Assembly (NCBI GenBank): GCA_905214735.1
Contig: CAJMNI010000001.1
Location: forward strand, 66,628-130,627
Source: an uncultured bacterium
GTDB taxonomy: Bacteria; Bacteroidota; Bacteroidia; Bacteroidales; Muribaculaceae
DNA length: 64,000 nucleotides
Direction of reading: 5' to 3'
Below are positions 28,495-37,446 of the stretch, piece by piece (position 1 is the first letter of the stretch; the number at the start of each line of letters is the position of its first letter). A model generated the notes under the pieces. It had not been told where the DNA came from and made no database searches. It saw nothing but the letters and a program-made list of their open reading frames with translations. Position numbers and translations under genes: made by a program.

Positions 28495-31400
28495 TTATTT
28501 TACAATGAATTTGACGGATACGCCATTTCCGGAAAGCACGTAAACGCCTCCCTTGATGTCAAACCGGGCGACAAACTCGGGAGAGTCGGCCGTGAAGCGG
28601 GTATAGAGCGTGCCGTCGATGCCGGCCACGGTAAATTCGCGTCCCTCGAATCCGTAGATATAGATGTGGTTACCCTTCACGATCACTCGGCGGCCGTCGG
28701 CGTCAAGACCGTCGACACCCGATTCGGTGACAACCTCCACCGGAAGAAGCAATTCGCTGTGGCGGCCGTTGGAGCCGACATTGAGAACCACATTTCCCTT
28801 GCCCGTTTCGAGCGGCGTGAGCGTAAGGGTCGCGCCGTCGAGCTTGGCATCGACAAACGCACTCGCCGTCGCACGCATGCTCTCCGATTCTGCTTCGTCG
28901 GCCGAAGATACATAATTATCCGGGAGAACGAAGTCGAGGTTATAACCGATGTTGTCGGCATCTTCAACCAGTTCCGACAGATTGAGTTCCACCGGTTCTG
29001 CCGAGGTGACGTTGCCGCTCATATCCACATTGCGTATCAGATTGACCGTAGCGAAATCCTCGCCGAGTGAAGGAGCATGTTTGTCGGGGAAGATCGGCAT
29101 TGCCTGGAACCAGTAATAAGGTTCGAGCTCTATGGAGCGGGTGATGCTTCCTGTAGCGGGATTCACGAAGTGGATCCAGTTGTAGCGGTAATGGCCGGAA
29201 GCCTTGAACTCGGTGGTCATCACGATAAATTCGCCCGAGCGGTCGTCATAGCGCGACGTGCCGTAAGTGGCCTGCCTGATGCCGGGCGTGTGGGCGGCGA
29301 GTTTCGGATTGTTAAGCGAGAAGAAGGGCTTGATCTCTGCGGGATCGGAGCCGATCTCCCAGCAATAGAAGTCACCGTTGCCGCCATTGGAGATGCTGCT
29401 TCCGCTTGAGAACCAGAGCACGTTGCGCGAGCGGCAACCGAAGAACTGCGTGGTGCGCCATGCTCCCCAGCTGCAGGAAACCTTTCCTATTGATTCGGGC
29501 ATGGTCACGCTCTTGTCGGCCAGTTCCTCGAGAGTGGCGGGATCATAGCATACGAAACGCGACGCCTTTTTGTCGGCGGTCAACGTGGCAACCCACACCA
29601 TGCCGTCGGCCGACTGAGTGATGCCCTGCACGTTTGCATCCTCGACACTCTTGACCATCTCGCGAGTCTCCGGATCGATTACGAAAACGCCCTTCGACTG
29701 GCGGATGCCGAACACATACTTGCCGGCATGAACCATATCTCCGATCTGGCTTGCATAAAGATTGTCGGGATCGGATTCCGCACTGGCGGCGCTGCCGATC
29801 TTGCCGACAACCGTGAAATTGTTGATGTCGACCACATAGATGCCCTGATGCGTGCCGACATAGACTTCATCGGCTGTGGCGCCGACCACGGAGCGGCCGT
29901 CGCCCGAACGGTCTTCACCTTCGACTTTCAGTTCGTCGATGCTGCCGAGACGTTTCAGGCTCTTTGCATCGGCCACAACCACGCGGCCTCCGCCGGGCAG
30001 CGGGTCTCCTCCGTCGGCTGCCTGCTTGGAAATTACTATCAGTCGGTCGTTCCAGATCGCGCCATACTGCGACGTGCATCCGAACGACATGCCGGGATTC
30101 TCCCGCTCATAGGCCTGATAGATCATCTTCCCCTCTTTAGTCAGATAGTTGGCGCCGCCGTTGGCATGGCCATACCATTCTTCGTTGAGGAAGAGCGTGC
30201 CGTCGAGATAGGTGTCGGCTGCAAGCGGAGTGCGGTCGGGGTCTGTGATTTTAACTTTGTATTCGCGCACATAACCACCCCCGTCATTAGCTTTTATCAC
30301 GAGCTTGCATTCCCCTGCGCGGTGAGCTATAAGCTCGGGATAAGAGGCGTTCTTATTGTTTTCATCCCAGAGGCGGACGTTGTAGGTCGACGCTATCCTA
30401 TCGGCGTTCGTTTCTCCTGCCCCCTCGAGAGTTACGGTATATTTCTTGTTTTCCGCATCTTCGGGAAGCACCGTGCATGTGATCAGCTTGATATGCTTCG
30501 GATTGAGGATTATTTCATCACCGCCGACGCCATCGATTGAAATCTCGCTGACATAGGCGGCGGCACTTGCAAATTCAAACTCTGCGGAGCTATATTCCGT
30601 CTCCCCCGATTTTGCCACGATATGGCCCGTATAGGTCTGATTCCCCTGCAGGGAGAGGCCGGATACAGTGAGTTTGCCGTCGGAATAGAGGGCTGTGGCC
30701 GTAGTTTCTGTCTCTGCGTCGGGGAGCTTATAGGAGAGCGTGAAGGTGGTGCCTTCGGCGGCAGCCGCGACAGCATCGCACGCGGCGGCAAACTGTGCCG
30801 GAAGGTTCTTTATGTCGTAAAGATAGCTGAACGGAACGGTCAGCACATCCTTCTTGTTCGCGCGGCTCATTGCAGGCTCGCCTGCTGCGATGCCGGTGAT
30901 TTCAGGCTGGCTGATCGCCGACTTCTTCCAGTTGTTGGACGCCTCGTAGGCTGCTTTGCATCCTGTCGGAACAACCAATGGCGCAAACGTTTTAGAATTT
31001 TTGGTTGCGAATGTATAGCTTCCGCATGTCGCGGGAGTAGCGGCGCAGATATAGAAGGTCACATTGTCGTTGTTGCAGCTCTTTCCCATATAGGATCCCA
31101 GAGAGGTGACCGAGGCCGGGATCACGATCTTGCTCAATCCGCAACCTTCGAAGCAGCGGTCGCCGAGCGTCGTGACTGTGGAGGGAAGCTCGATGTCGGT
31201 GAGCCGGGAGTTTTTGGCAAATGCGCTCTGTCCGATTTTCTGCAACCCTTCGTTGAGCTTGATCTGTTTCATCGATGTGCAGCTTTGGAATGCGTAGTTG
31301 CCGATTGTCTGCAACGACGAGGGAGTGACGATTATTCCTTCGGGCTGAGCCGCGTCGCCTTCGGCTGCATTCTCTGCCAAAGCTGCCGGTTCGGTCACGG

Positions 31401-33615
31401 CGTTCTCCACTCCCTCTTCCGGGAATTTGAACTCTTTAAGATTCGTGCAGTTGCGGAAGGCGTTGCTGCCGATTTCGGTCACTTTGTCCGACATAGTCAC
31501 GCTTTCGAGAGCGGAGCAGCCCTGGAAAATGCTCATCGGGAGCTTCGTGATGGCAGCGGGAAGCGTCATGCTCTTCAGGGCTGTGCAGCCGCTGAATGCG
31601 GAGTCGCCGATTTTGGTGACGGTGGCGGGAATCTCGATCTTCAGCTTCTGGCAATATTCGAATGCGGCGGAGCCAATCTGCTCCAATCCTTCGGGAAGCT
31701 CCACGCTCTCGAGCGAGGTGCAGCTATAGAAGGTGGATTCCGGAATCCGGCTTATGCTCTTCGGGAGGGAGAGAGAGGTGATATTGCTTGCGCTGTAGAA
31801 GGCGCTGTCGCCGAGAGCCACAACCTTGAGGTCGATGCCCTGATAGCCGACAACTTCGGGAACGACCACGTCGCCCTTATAGGCCGCGTTGGCCTTCTTC
31901 ACATTGTCGCGGCTGAATTTTCCTTCAAAGGGCATATAGGTGACGATGACTTCCTTGCTCTCTTCGGAGAGGGCCGTAACCTTATACGAAACGCCATTCA
32001 TCACGAACCGGTCGTTGACGTTTACCGGCAGCGTGAATGAGGCATATTTCGTAAAGCCCGACCAACCGGCGGCTTCGCGATATACAGGTTCGTAGCCCTG
32101 CGGCACTGTCAGAGTGGCGTTGGCGCAGGCCGTGGCGCTGAACGTATTGTCGAATGCCTCGGCGGGAGCTGTATTCTCGGCTTTGACCGATGTCAGCAGG
32201 TCGCAGTCGGCAAATGCCGATTCGCCGAGCTTCCTGACATTGGCGGGAACCACAAGGCTTTCAAGCTGCGGGCAGCCGGAGAAAGCGGAGATGCCGATCT
32301 CTCTGACATTCTCGGGAATTACAATCTCTTTCACGGCTGTTCCGGAATAGAGATTGGCGGGAAGGTTTTCAATCTTGACGGGATAGAAAATGTCGGCGAA
32401 AGCGGAGCATCCGGCAAACGCCCCCTCGCCGAGGCTTGTGATATTGTCGAAGCGGTCTGTCCCCGTGGAGATTACTAAAGAGTCGGAGCCGCGGCGCGAC
32501 AGGCGCGAGAGCTGCGAGCCGGCAAAGGCCGACTTCCCGATCTTTGCGACGCCGTCGGGAAGCGTGACTCCCGTCACTCCGCTATCTTTCATGGCGTCGT
32601 CGCCGATTGCCACAACAGTATAAGTGGTCTCCCCGTCGACAAACGATGCGGGAATCTCAATCTCGCCGTTATAGGCGCCGAGAGTCTCTCCCTCCATCTC
32701 AACAGGAGCAGTCACTTCAACCGTCTTGCTCAGATAGCTCACGAGCTTATAATATACGCCGTCTACCTTAAAGAGAGTCTTTGCATCAGCGGGCATCGGG
32801 CTTGGAGCCGCTTTGAAATTGAGCCAGTCGTAGCTTCCGAAGCCGAGGGAAAAGTTCCAGCCGTCCCAGCAGCCGTCTTCAAGCACGCGTCCCGAAGCGC
32901 CCCAGGAGGAATAGCCGAACGTTTCGCTATCGGCCCCTTTCACCCAGTAGCTCCAGTAGCCGTCGCTAAGCCAGCCGGCCTGCCAGAAGTCGTCGGTGTC
33001 GCGGGCTTTCCAGTTGTCGTAATCATAATCCGACGATCCCCCCTTGTCGGGATCATAGCCTCGCGGATGATAGAAAAGGCCGTCGGCGGCTTCGTAGACC
33101 TGATCGCCGTTGCCTGTGTCGATGAGGGCGATGTCACCGTCGCCGTCTGCATCCCAGCCTATTCCATTGATGGTGTATCCGCCCAGCGGATCGGTGGGCG
33201 ACGAGACGTTGGTATATTGTATCAGTCCGTAAAGCTGCGGATTGGCCGATACGACGGCCCGGAACATGTCGGAGCCGGTGGCGACGCCGTCCCAGCGATA
33301 GCCGAACACGAGGGCGTTCTGTTCGCCGTCGACATTCCACTGCACCACAAGGGCCGCACGGTTGGCTCCTTCTCCGGTCCAGCTTTCGATCATGTCGAAA
33401 GTGAACTCGCCGTCGGGAACCGTCAGGTCGCCCGGATCGTCGGGATAGTCGCTTGCAGCCATTATTTTTCTGGCTGATTCAGGAAGCGTCGACCGATAGT
33501 CAATACCCTGCACTGTCCGCGGGATTCTCCTGTCGGGCTGCTTCGAGGCCTTCACTGCTCCGGCTCCGAGAGCGAGCAGGATCAGACCCGCAGTCGCAAT
33601 ACTAAGTTTTTTCAT
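28495..33615 (-). CDS. Giant T9SS cargo protein: GYRWDG domain, LRR_5 repeats, Ig-like domain and BtuG-like propeller
   Basis: This exported protein of 1706 residues has a signal peptide (ATAGLILLALGAGAVKA). In order: a domain at about 70-275 with FTFDMIESWTGEG..AALVVQWN ... GYRWDGVATGSDM, shared with the next upstream gene; BspA-type leucine-rich repeats (about 310-905; repeated ITSLG..AF.GCS and LP..ITKL.. patterns); an Ig-like domain (about 1025-1130); a DUF5074-type propeller (about 1135-1525; FLNEEWYGHANG, CTSQYGAIWNDRL); and a C-terminal T9SS-like tail (GGVYVLSGNGVSVKFIVK). Its start overlaps the previous stop by four bases. The propeller matches the downstream gene, so the operon seems built from shuffled modules. 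Role inferred: capture of a corrinoid or of a corrinoid-bearing surface. Confidence 0.8.
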   Translation of the reverse strand: MKKLSIATAGLILLALGAGAVKASKQPDRRIPRTVQGIDYRSTLPESARKIMAASDYPDDPGDLTVPDGEFTFDMIESWTGEGANRAALVVQWNVDGEQNALVFGYRWDGVATGSDMFRAVVSANPQLYGLIQYTNVSSPTDPLGGYTINGIGWDADGDGDIALIDTGNGDQVYEAADGLFYHPRGYDPDKGGSSDYDYDNWKARDTDDFWQAGWLSDGYWSYWVKGADSETFGYSSWGASGRVLEDGCWDGWNFSLGFGSYDWLNFKAAPSPMPADAKTLFKVDGVYYKLVSYLSKTVEVTAPVEMEGETLGAYNGEIEIPASFVDGETTYTVVAIGDDAMKDSGVTGVTLPDGVAKIGKSAFAGSQLSRLSRRGSDSLVISTGTDRFDNITSLGEGAFAGCSAFADIFYPVKIENLPANLYSGTAVKEIVIPENVREIGISAFSGCPQLESLVVPANVRKLGESAFADCDLLTSVKAENTAPAEAFDNTFSATACANATLTVPQGYEPVYREAAGWSGFTKYASFTLPVNVNDRFVMNGVSYKVTALSEESKEVIVTYMPFEGKFSRDNVKKANAAYKGDVVVPEVVGYQGIDLKVVALGDSAFYSASNITSLSLPKSISRIPESTFYSCTSLESVELPEGLEQIGSAAFEYCQKLKIEIPATVTKIGDSAFSGCTALKSMTLPAAITKLPMSIFQGCSALESVTMSDKVTEIGSNAFRNCTNLKEFKFPEEGVENAVTEPAALAENAAEGDAAQPEGIIVTPSSLQTIGNYAFQSCTSMKQIKLNEGLQKIGQSAFAKNSRLTDIELPSTVTTLGDRCFEGCGLSKIVIPASVTSLGSYMGKSCNNDNVTFYICAATPATCGSYTFATKNSKTFAPLVVPTGCKAAYEASNNWKKSAISQPEITGIAAGEPAMSRANKKDVLTVPFSYLYDIKNLPAQFAAACDAVAAAAEGTTFTLSYKLPDAETETTATALYSDGKLTVSGLSLQGNQTYTGHIVAKSGETEYSSAEFEFASAAAYVSEISIDGVGGDEIILNPKHIKLITCTVLPEDAENKKYTVTLEGAGETNADRIASTYNVRLWDENNKNASYPELIAHRAGECKLVIKANDGGGYVREYKVKITDPDRTPLAADTYLDGTLFLNEEWYGHANGGANYLTKEGKMIYQAYERENPGMSFGCTSQYGAIWNDRLIVISKQAADGGDPLPGGGRVVVADAKSLKRLGSIDELKVEGEDRSGDGRSVVGATADEVYVGTHQGIYVVDINNFTVVGKIGSAASAESDPDNLYASQIGDMVHAGKYVFGIRQSKGVFVIDPETREMVKSVEDANVQGITQSADGMVWVATLTADKKASRFVCYDPATLEELADKSVTMPESIGKVSCSWGAWRTTQFFGCRSRNVLWFSSGSSISNGGNGDFYCWEIGSDPAEIKPFFSLNNPKLAAHTPGIRQATYGTSRYDDRSGEFIVMTTEFKASGHYRYNWIHFVNPATGSITRSIELEPYYWFQAMPIFPDKHAPSLGEDFATVNLIRNVDMSGNVTSAEPVELNLSELVEDADNIGYNLDFVLPDNYVSSADEAESESMRATASAFVDAKLDGATLTLTPLETGKGNVVLNVGSNGRHSELLLPVEVVTESGVDGLDADGRRVIVKGNHIYIYGFEGREFTVAGIDGTLYTRFTADSPEFVARFDIKGGVYVLSGNGVSVKFIVK

Positions 33616-35000
33616 TTCACAATTAGCTTTTTGGTTAGTGTTGTGTTATTGCTTGTTCCTTTGATAATATAGATACCGGGAGCGGTAACGGCCGCACGCG
33701 CTTTGGCCGCCGCCTCGCCTGCGCCCGACCGGAACGCGGCGATCTGCCGTCCGTTCATGTCGAAGAGCATGAAGTCCGCTTCCTGTTCATATTCAAGTTG
33801 AACCGTTCCCGACACGGCCTCGTAGTCATACGACAACGGTTCGGTCTGCCAGTCGGGTTCGGCCCCTTCGCGGGTGAAGGTATAGACCACAACCGAGCGG
33901 GGAGAGACGAAAAGACGGTCGTTGAGCAGGAAGGTCTCCGGTTCGTCGGGATATATTCCGTATGCGCTCCATTCTCCCCCCTGAGCGCGGTCGGCGCGGC
34001 TCGTGAGAATGTCGGAACCATTCACGATTTTCACTGCTTCGCCGACACGGTCGTCCCAGCCGCCGCTCCAGCGATAGCCGATCACTAAGTTGTCGGGCTG
34101 CTGCCCGTCGTTATATTTCACCACGAAGGCGGCGAATTTCTCGCCGCTCCCTATCCATTGTTGAATTTTGTCGAATTCCACAGGATATACGTGCGGCTCC
34201 ACGGCGTGCATCTCCTCTCCGAATTCAGCCATTTCATAATCTAAATTGGCAGATGGTTCGGGAGCCGATCCGAAATCGGCCATGTCGGGGCTGTAATTCC
34301 AGAGGTTGACGCTGCGGTCGCCGAGTTGCGACGACGACATCCCAAGCCCGGAATATGAGAGTTCCTCTCCTTCCGTTCCTACCCAATAGCTCCAGTAGCC
34401 CTCATACCATCCTGACTGCCAATGCATCCCCGGCTCTTCACGCTTATCTTCCGCGAGCTGCCAGTAATCGTAGTCATAGGCCGGATATCCGTATCGGCGG
34501 GCATTGAGCGGATGCTCTATAATCCCTTTCGTTTTTGCAAGCTCGATCGCGGCCTTCACCATTTCGGGAGTCCGGTCGCCGGGCGCATCCGTCTGTCCCA
34601 TGCCGGTGTTGGGCTCGAAATAGTTGAAATTCACCTCTCCCCCAACGGCGGCGCGTTCGAAATCATAGTTGAGATACGACAGAAATTCCCGGTCTTTGGA
34701 AAGGCCGACGCCATTGAGGGTCGAGCCCATCGAGCCTGTGTATTGCACGAGGGCGGCCAGCGATTTGCTCGCTCCGCACACGGTGCGCATCATATCCTCG
34801 CCCGAAGCCGAACCGTCCCATCGGTAGCCCCACACGTAGGCGCAATCCTTCTTGCCGTCGTTGAACTGGATCACCAGCGCGGCGCATTTGTCGCCGCTCC
34901 CTGCCCAATGCTTGATTTTGTCGAATTCCACAACCGCGCCCGCTGCCTCAGCAATGAAGGCTATGGCCACGCCGGCCGATATCAGTAACTTTTGTTTCAT
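33612..35000 (-). CDS. T9SS cargo protein with two GYRWDG domains
   Basis: This exported protein of 462 residues has a signal peptide (LLISAGVAIAFIAEAAGA). A full domain at about 23-250 begins VVEFDKIKHWAGSGDKCAALV, with GYRWDGSASGEDM and later WQSGWYEGYWSYWV. A second, shorter copy (about 270-385) begins PVEFDKIQQWIGSGEKFAAFV with GYRWSG. The first copy matches the N-terminal domain of the 1706-residue neighbour. The C-terminus is a T9SS-type tail (LFDMNGRQI ... GIYIIKG). I cannot assign the domain to a named family. Its restriction here to a riboswitch-controlled btuB/btuG operon suggests a corrinoid-related surface role. Confidence 0.78.
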   Translation of the reverse strand: MKQKLLISAGVAIAFIAEAAGAVVEFDKIKHWAGSGDKCAALVIQFNDGKKDCAYVWGYRWDGSASGEDMMRTVCGASKSLAALVQYTGSMGSTLNGVGLSKDREFLSYLNYDFERAAVGGEVNFNYFEPNTGMGQTDAPGDRTPEMVKAAIELAKTKGIIEHPLNARRYGYPAYDYDYWQLAEDKREEPGMHWQSGWYEGYWSYWVGTEGEELSYSGLGMSSSQLGDRSVNLWNYSPDMADFGSAPEPSANLDYEMAEFGEEMHAVEPHVYPVEFDKIQQWIGSGEKFAAFVVKYNDGQQPDNLVIGYRWSGGWDDRVGEAVKIVNGSDILTSRADRAQGGEWSAYGIYPDEPETFLLNDRLFVSPRSVVVYTFTREGAEPDWQTEPLSYDYEAVSGTVQLEYEQEADFMLFDMNGRQIAAFRSGAGEAAAKARAAVTAPGIYIIKGTSNNTTLTKKLIVK

Positions 35001-35025
35001 ATTGATCTGTGTTGGTTTAGTCTGA

Positions 35026-36264
35026 TTATCTATCTTTGATTTTTACCGGATCTTCGGGAAGGATGGGGTCGGCGGGGATGTGGAGGTCTTGCGCCCGCGA
35101 AATCTCTGTCGATGTCTCGCCAAGCCAGCCGCAATACTGGTTGAGCCCGGTGTAGACACGCACGAAATCTGCCCCCGGCAGATTCACCGGTCTTCCCTCG
35201 CGGTCGACAGCCCTTCCGATGTCGAATGAATTCAGGTCTTCATATTCGTTGGGATGGTTGTCGGCATATCCCCAATCGTAGCTGTAAAGCACGTAATAAC
35301 TGCCGTCACCGCTGAGATCCACCGCGTTGGGGGAGAGCAGCGTCCCGGTGAACTCGAGAGTCTCACCCTCGGCCCACTGCGGCCAATAGCTCTGGCTGTG
35401 GAAGCTATTCTTGGGCAGGAAACTCTCCTTACCCTCCGAATCGCTCCAGGGGATATATTCCAGATCGGTCAGAAAGCCGGATTCGTCGGGCACCGGTTTC
35501 CGGGAATCGTCGGGCCTGTGATAGCGGATGGTGTAATCGTGAAGGGTTTCAGGCTTGTCATATTCGCTTCCCGCCAGTTCATACCATTCGTCGTCGGGAA
35601 GCCCGTTGCAGTTCCGGTCGTAGCTAACCATCACTATGCCGGGCTCAGCCGAACCTCCCTTCGCATCGGGATTGGTCAGTTCGTAAAAGCAGTTTCCCCA
35701 GATGCGGAAGTCGTTTTCACCGGGAACATTGATCACCGTGTGGTCGAAGGCGAATGTGACATAGCCGCCATAGGCTCCGAGAGTGATCATCACGTCGTTG
35801 GTGCCCGAAATGCATTCTTCGGTCTTCTTCAGGATGTCGGCATAAGTGTCGCCCTCCTCATATTTCGGCATCTCGTTGACAAACTGTCCCGGCGCCGGGC
35901 AATATTCCGCCACTTTCGATATGTAGGGGGAATATTCCACCTCTTCATGCATCACATTGATCCGGAAATCGAAAGAATAGGGAGTGGCGGGGTCGGAGAT
36001 GTCGAACCGTAAGTCGTATTCACCCTCTTCGCGCGCCAGGAATATATAGTCGCGGTCGGTGGAGAGCAGTGAATCTCGTCCGTCGGGCCGCAGAAGTGTC
36101 CATGAATAGCTTTCTCCTGTGAATGCGGGCGACAAGGGGAGCTTGCGCATCCGCTCCACATAGTAGACGTCGTCTATGCCGAGGCTCACCATCGGCGTGT
36201 CGGCCGTGCAGCCTCCGAGATATAGCGCCGGAAGAAGGAGTATGGGATAAATAGCCTTTTTCAT
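35026..36264 (-). CDS. Surface lipoprotein of the B12 operon, unknown function
   Basis: This 412-residue lipoprotein has the lipobox LGGC (Cys19). No enzyme motif is seen. It contains a pattern SYDRNCNGLPDDEWYELAGSEY (about residues 205-226 by position), in which D-x-N-x-N-G resembles a calcium-binding loop, followed by Y.IRYHRP and a C-terminal block SYDWGYADNHPNEYEDLNSFDIGRA by position. Proteins of this kind are often annotated as cell surface proteins beside btuB in Bacteroidales. It lies between btuG and the T9SS cargo genes; its start overlaps the btuG stop by four bases. By context it probably helps B12 capture at the outer membrane. Confidence 0.72.
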   Translation of the reverse strand: MKKAIYPILLLPALYLGGCTADTPMVSLGIDDVYYVERMRKLPLSPAFTGESYSWTLLRPDGRDSLLSTDRDYIFLAREEGEYDLRFDISDPATPYSFDFRINVMHEEVEYSPYISKVAEYCPAPGQFVNEMPKYEEGDTYADILKKTEECISGTNDVMITLGAYGGYVTFAFDHTVINVPGENDFRIWGNCFYELTNPDAKGGSAEPGIVMVSYDRNCNGLPDDEWYELAGSEYDKPETLHDYTIRYHRPDDSRKPVPDESGFLTDLEYIPWSDSEGKESFLPKNSFHSQSYWPQWAEGETLEFTGTLLSPNAVDLSGDGSYYVLYSYDWGYADNHPNEYEDLNSFDIGRAVDREGRPVNLPGADFVRVYTGLNQYCGWLGETSTEISRAQDLHIPADPILPEDPVKIKDR

Positions 36265-37433
36265 CTTTCAAGAAATGTGATATGTGCGGGAATGTCGCCT
36301 GTGCGCACGCTCCATTTTTTGCGTCCCCGGCGGTCGAAGCAGTAGAGTGTGCCCGACGAGACGTAATTCTTGGCGTCGGTCACGAATATGTCTCCTGTCT
36401 CGGGATGGATCGCGATGCCGTAAGGAATGGTGATCTCCTTTTCGGTGCCGTCGGTGATGAAGTTTTCCGACACCCGCTGACGGGTGCGGATGTCGATTAT
36501 GCCGTAGCTGATGGTGTTGGATCCGGTGTAGTTGCTCCATTCGGTGGCATAATAATAGAGGGAGTCGCCTCTGATAGCCATGTTGGAGCAGGCAATGGGG
36601 ATCGTGTCGCTCACCACCATCTTGTTGTAGCCGGGTTTCTTCTCCAGCACATAGAGGCGCGACGGACGGCTCTGATAGTCACCTCGCGACGTGACCCATA
36701 TCTTTTTATACTTGTCTTTTTTGAGACGGTGAAGGTTGATCCCCACCGGAATTTGCTCCACTTGCTTGAAATCTATCATCTGGATCACGGAGACGGTGTT
36801 GTCGTAGTTGGGGGCGCGGTAACCGCCCGAATTGGCCACATACATATAGTCGTCGATCACCTCCATCTCTTCGGGCTGATACCCGACGGTGACTTTCCGG
36901 GTTACGGCGAGCGTGGTGGTGTCGACTTCATAGACCGCACCCTTCGGTGCGTCGGCGTCGATCAGCACCGGCCCGACGTATGAACTCACGTAGGCTTTCC
37001 CCCGGTGGAAACGGACATAACGGCAGTTGGGAATGTCGACCTGCCCGAGACGGATGCCGGTGCGAGCATCCATCACCTCGACTTTATGCGAGCAGTTGAC
37101 CACCACATAGAGCTTCGAGCCGTAGATTCCGATGTCGTTGCCGACGTCGCCGAGCTCCTTGACCACGTTCGGATTGCGCTCGGCATAGAAATTGCGCGCA
37201 TAAAGGCCGATGAAATAGTCGAAGTAATCGAGGGTGCATTTGTTGGAGCCCATGTTCCCTTCATTCACGAGGTAGAAGCCCCGGATTTTTGATGAGGCCG
37301 ACGGCTCGTCGGTGATGATGTCATACTCCGTGGGCACCACGAGTTCGTCTTCTCGACAACTCGTGATGGCCAGCTGGAGCAACAGAATTAGAAAGAAAGA
37401 ATATTTATTAATCAAGTTTTTAGTTGGTTTCAT
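36261..37433 (-). CDS. btuG: BtuG-like surface cobalamin-binding beta-propeller lipoprotein
   Basis: BtuG-type proteins sit on the outside of BtuB, bind cobalamin very tightly and pass it to the transporter. This 390-residue lipoprotein has the lipobox AITSC (Cys26) followed by acidic residues (REDE), consistent with the surface-export signal of Bacteroidales lipoproteins. The rest is a seven-blade-like propeller (DUF5074/YncE-like), starting GFYLVNEGNMGSNKCTLDYF and repeating VEVMDARTG, VYEVDTTTL, VSVIQMID. Gene position directly after btuB (13-base gap) and under a cobalamin riboswitch supports the assignment. Confidence 0.85.
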   Translation of the reverse strand: MKPTKNLINKYSFFLILLLQLAITSCREDELVVPTEYDIITDEPSASSKIRGFYLVNEGNMGSNKCTLDYFDYFIGLYARNFYAERNPNVVKELGDVGNDIGIYGSKLYVVVNCSHKVEVMDARTGIRLGQVDIPNCRYVRFHRGKAYVSSYVGPVLIDADAPKGAVYEVDTTTLAVTRKVTVGYQPEEMEVIDDYMYVANSGGYRAPNYDNTVSVIQMIDFKQVEQIPVGINLHRLKKDKYKKIWVTSRGDYQSRPSRLYVLEKKPGYNKMVVSDTIPIACSNMAIRGDSLYYYATEWSNYTGSNTISYGIIDIRTRQRVSENFITDGTEKEITIPYGIAIHPETGDIFVTDAKNYVSSGTLYCFDRRGRKKWSVRTGDIPAHITFLER

Positions 37434-37446
37434 GGAGGAGAGAGGT

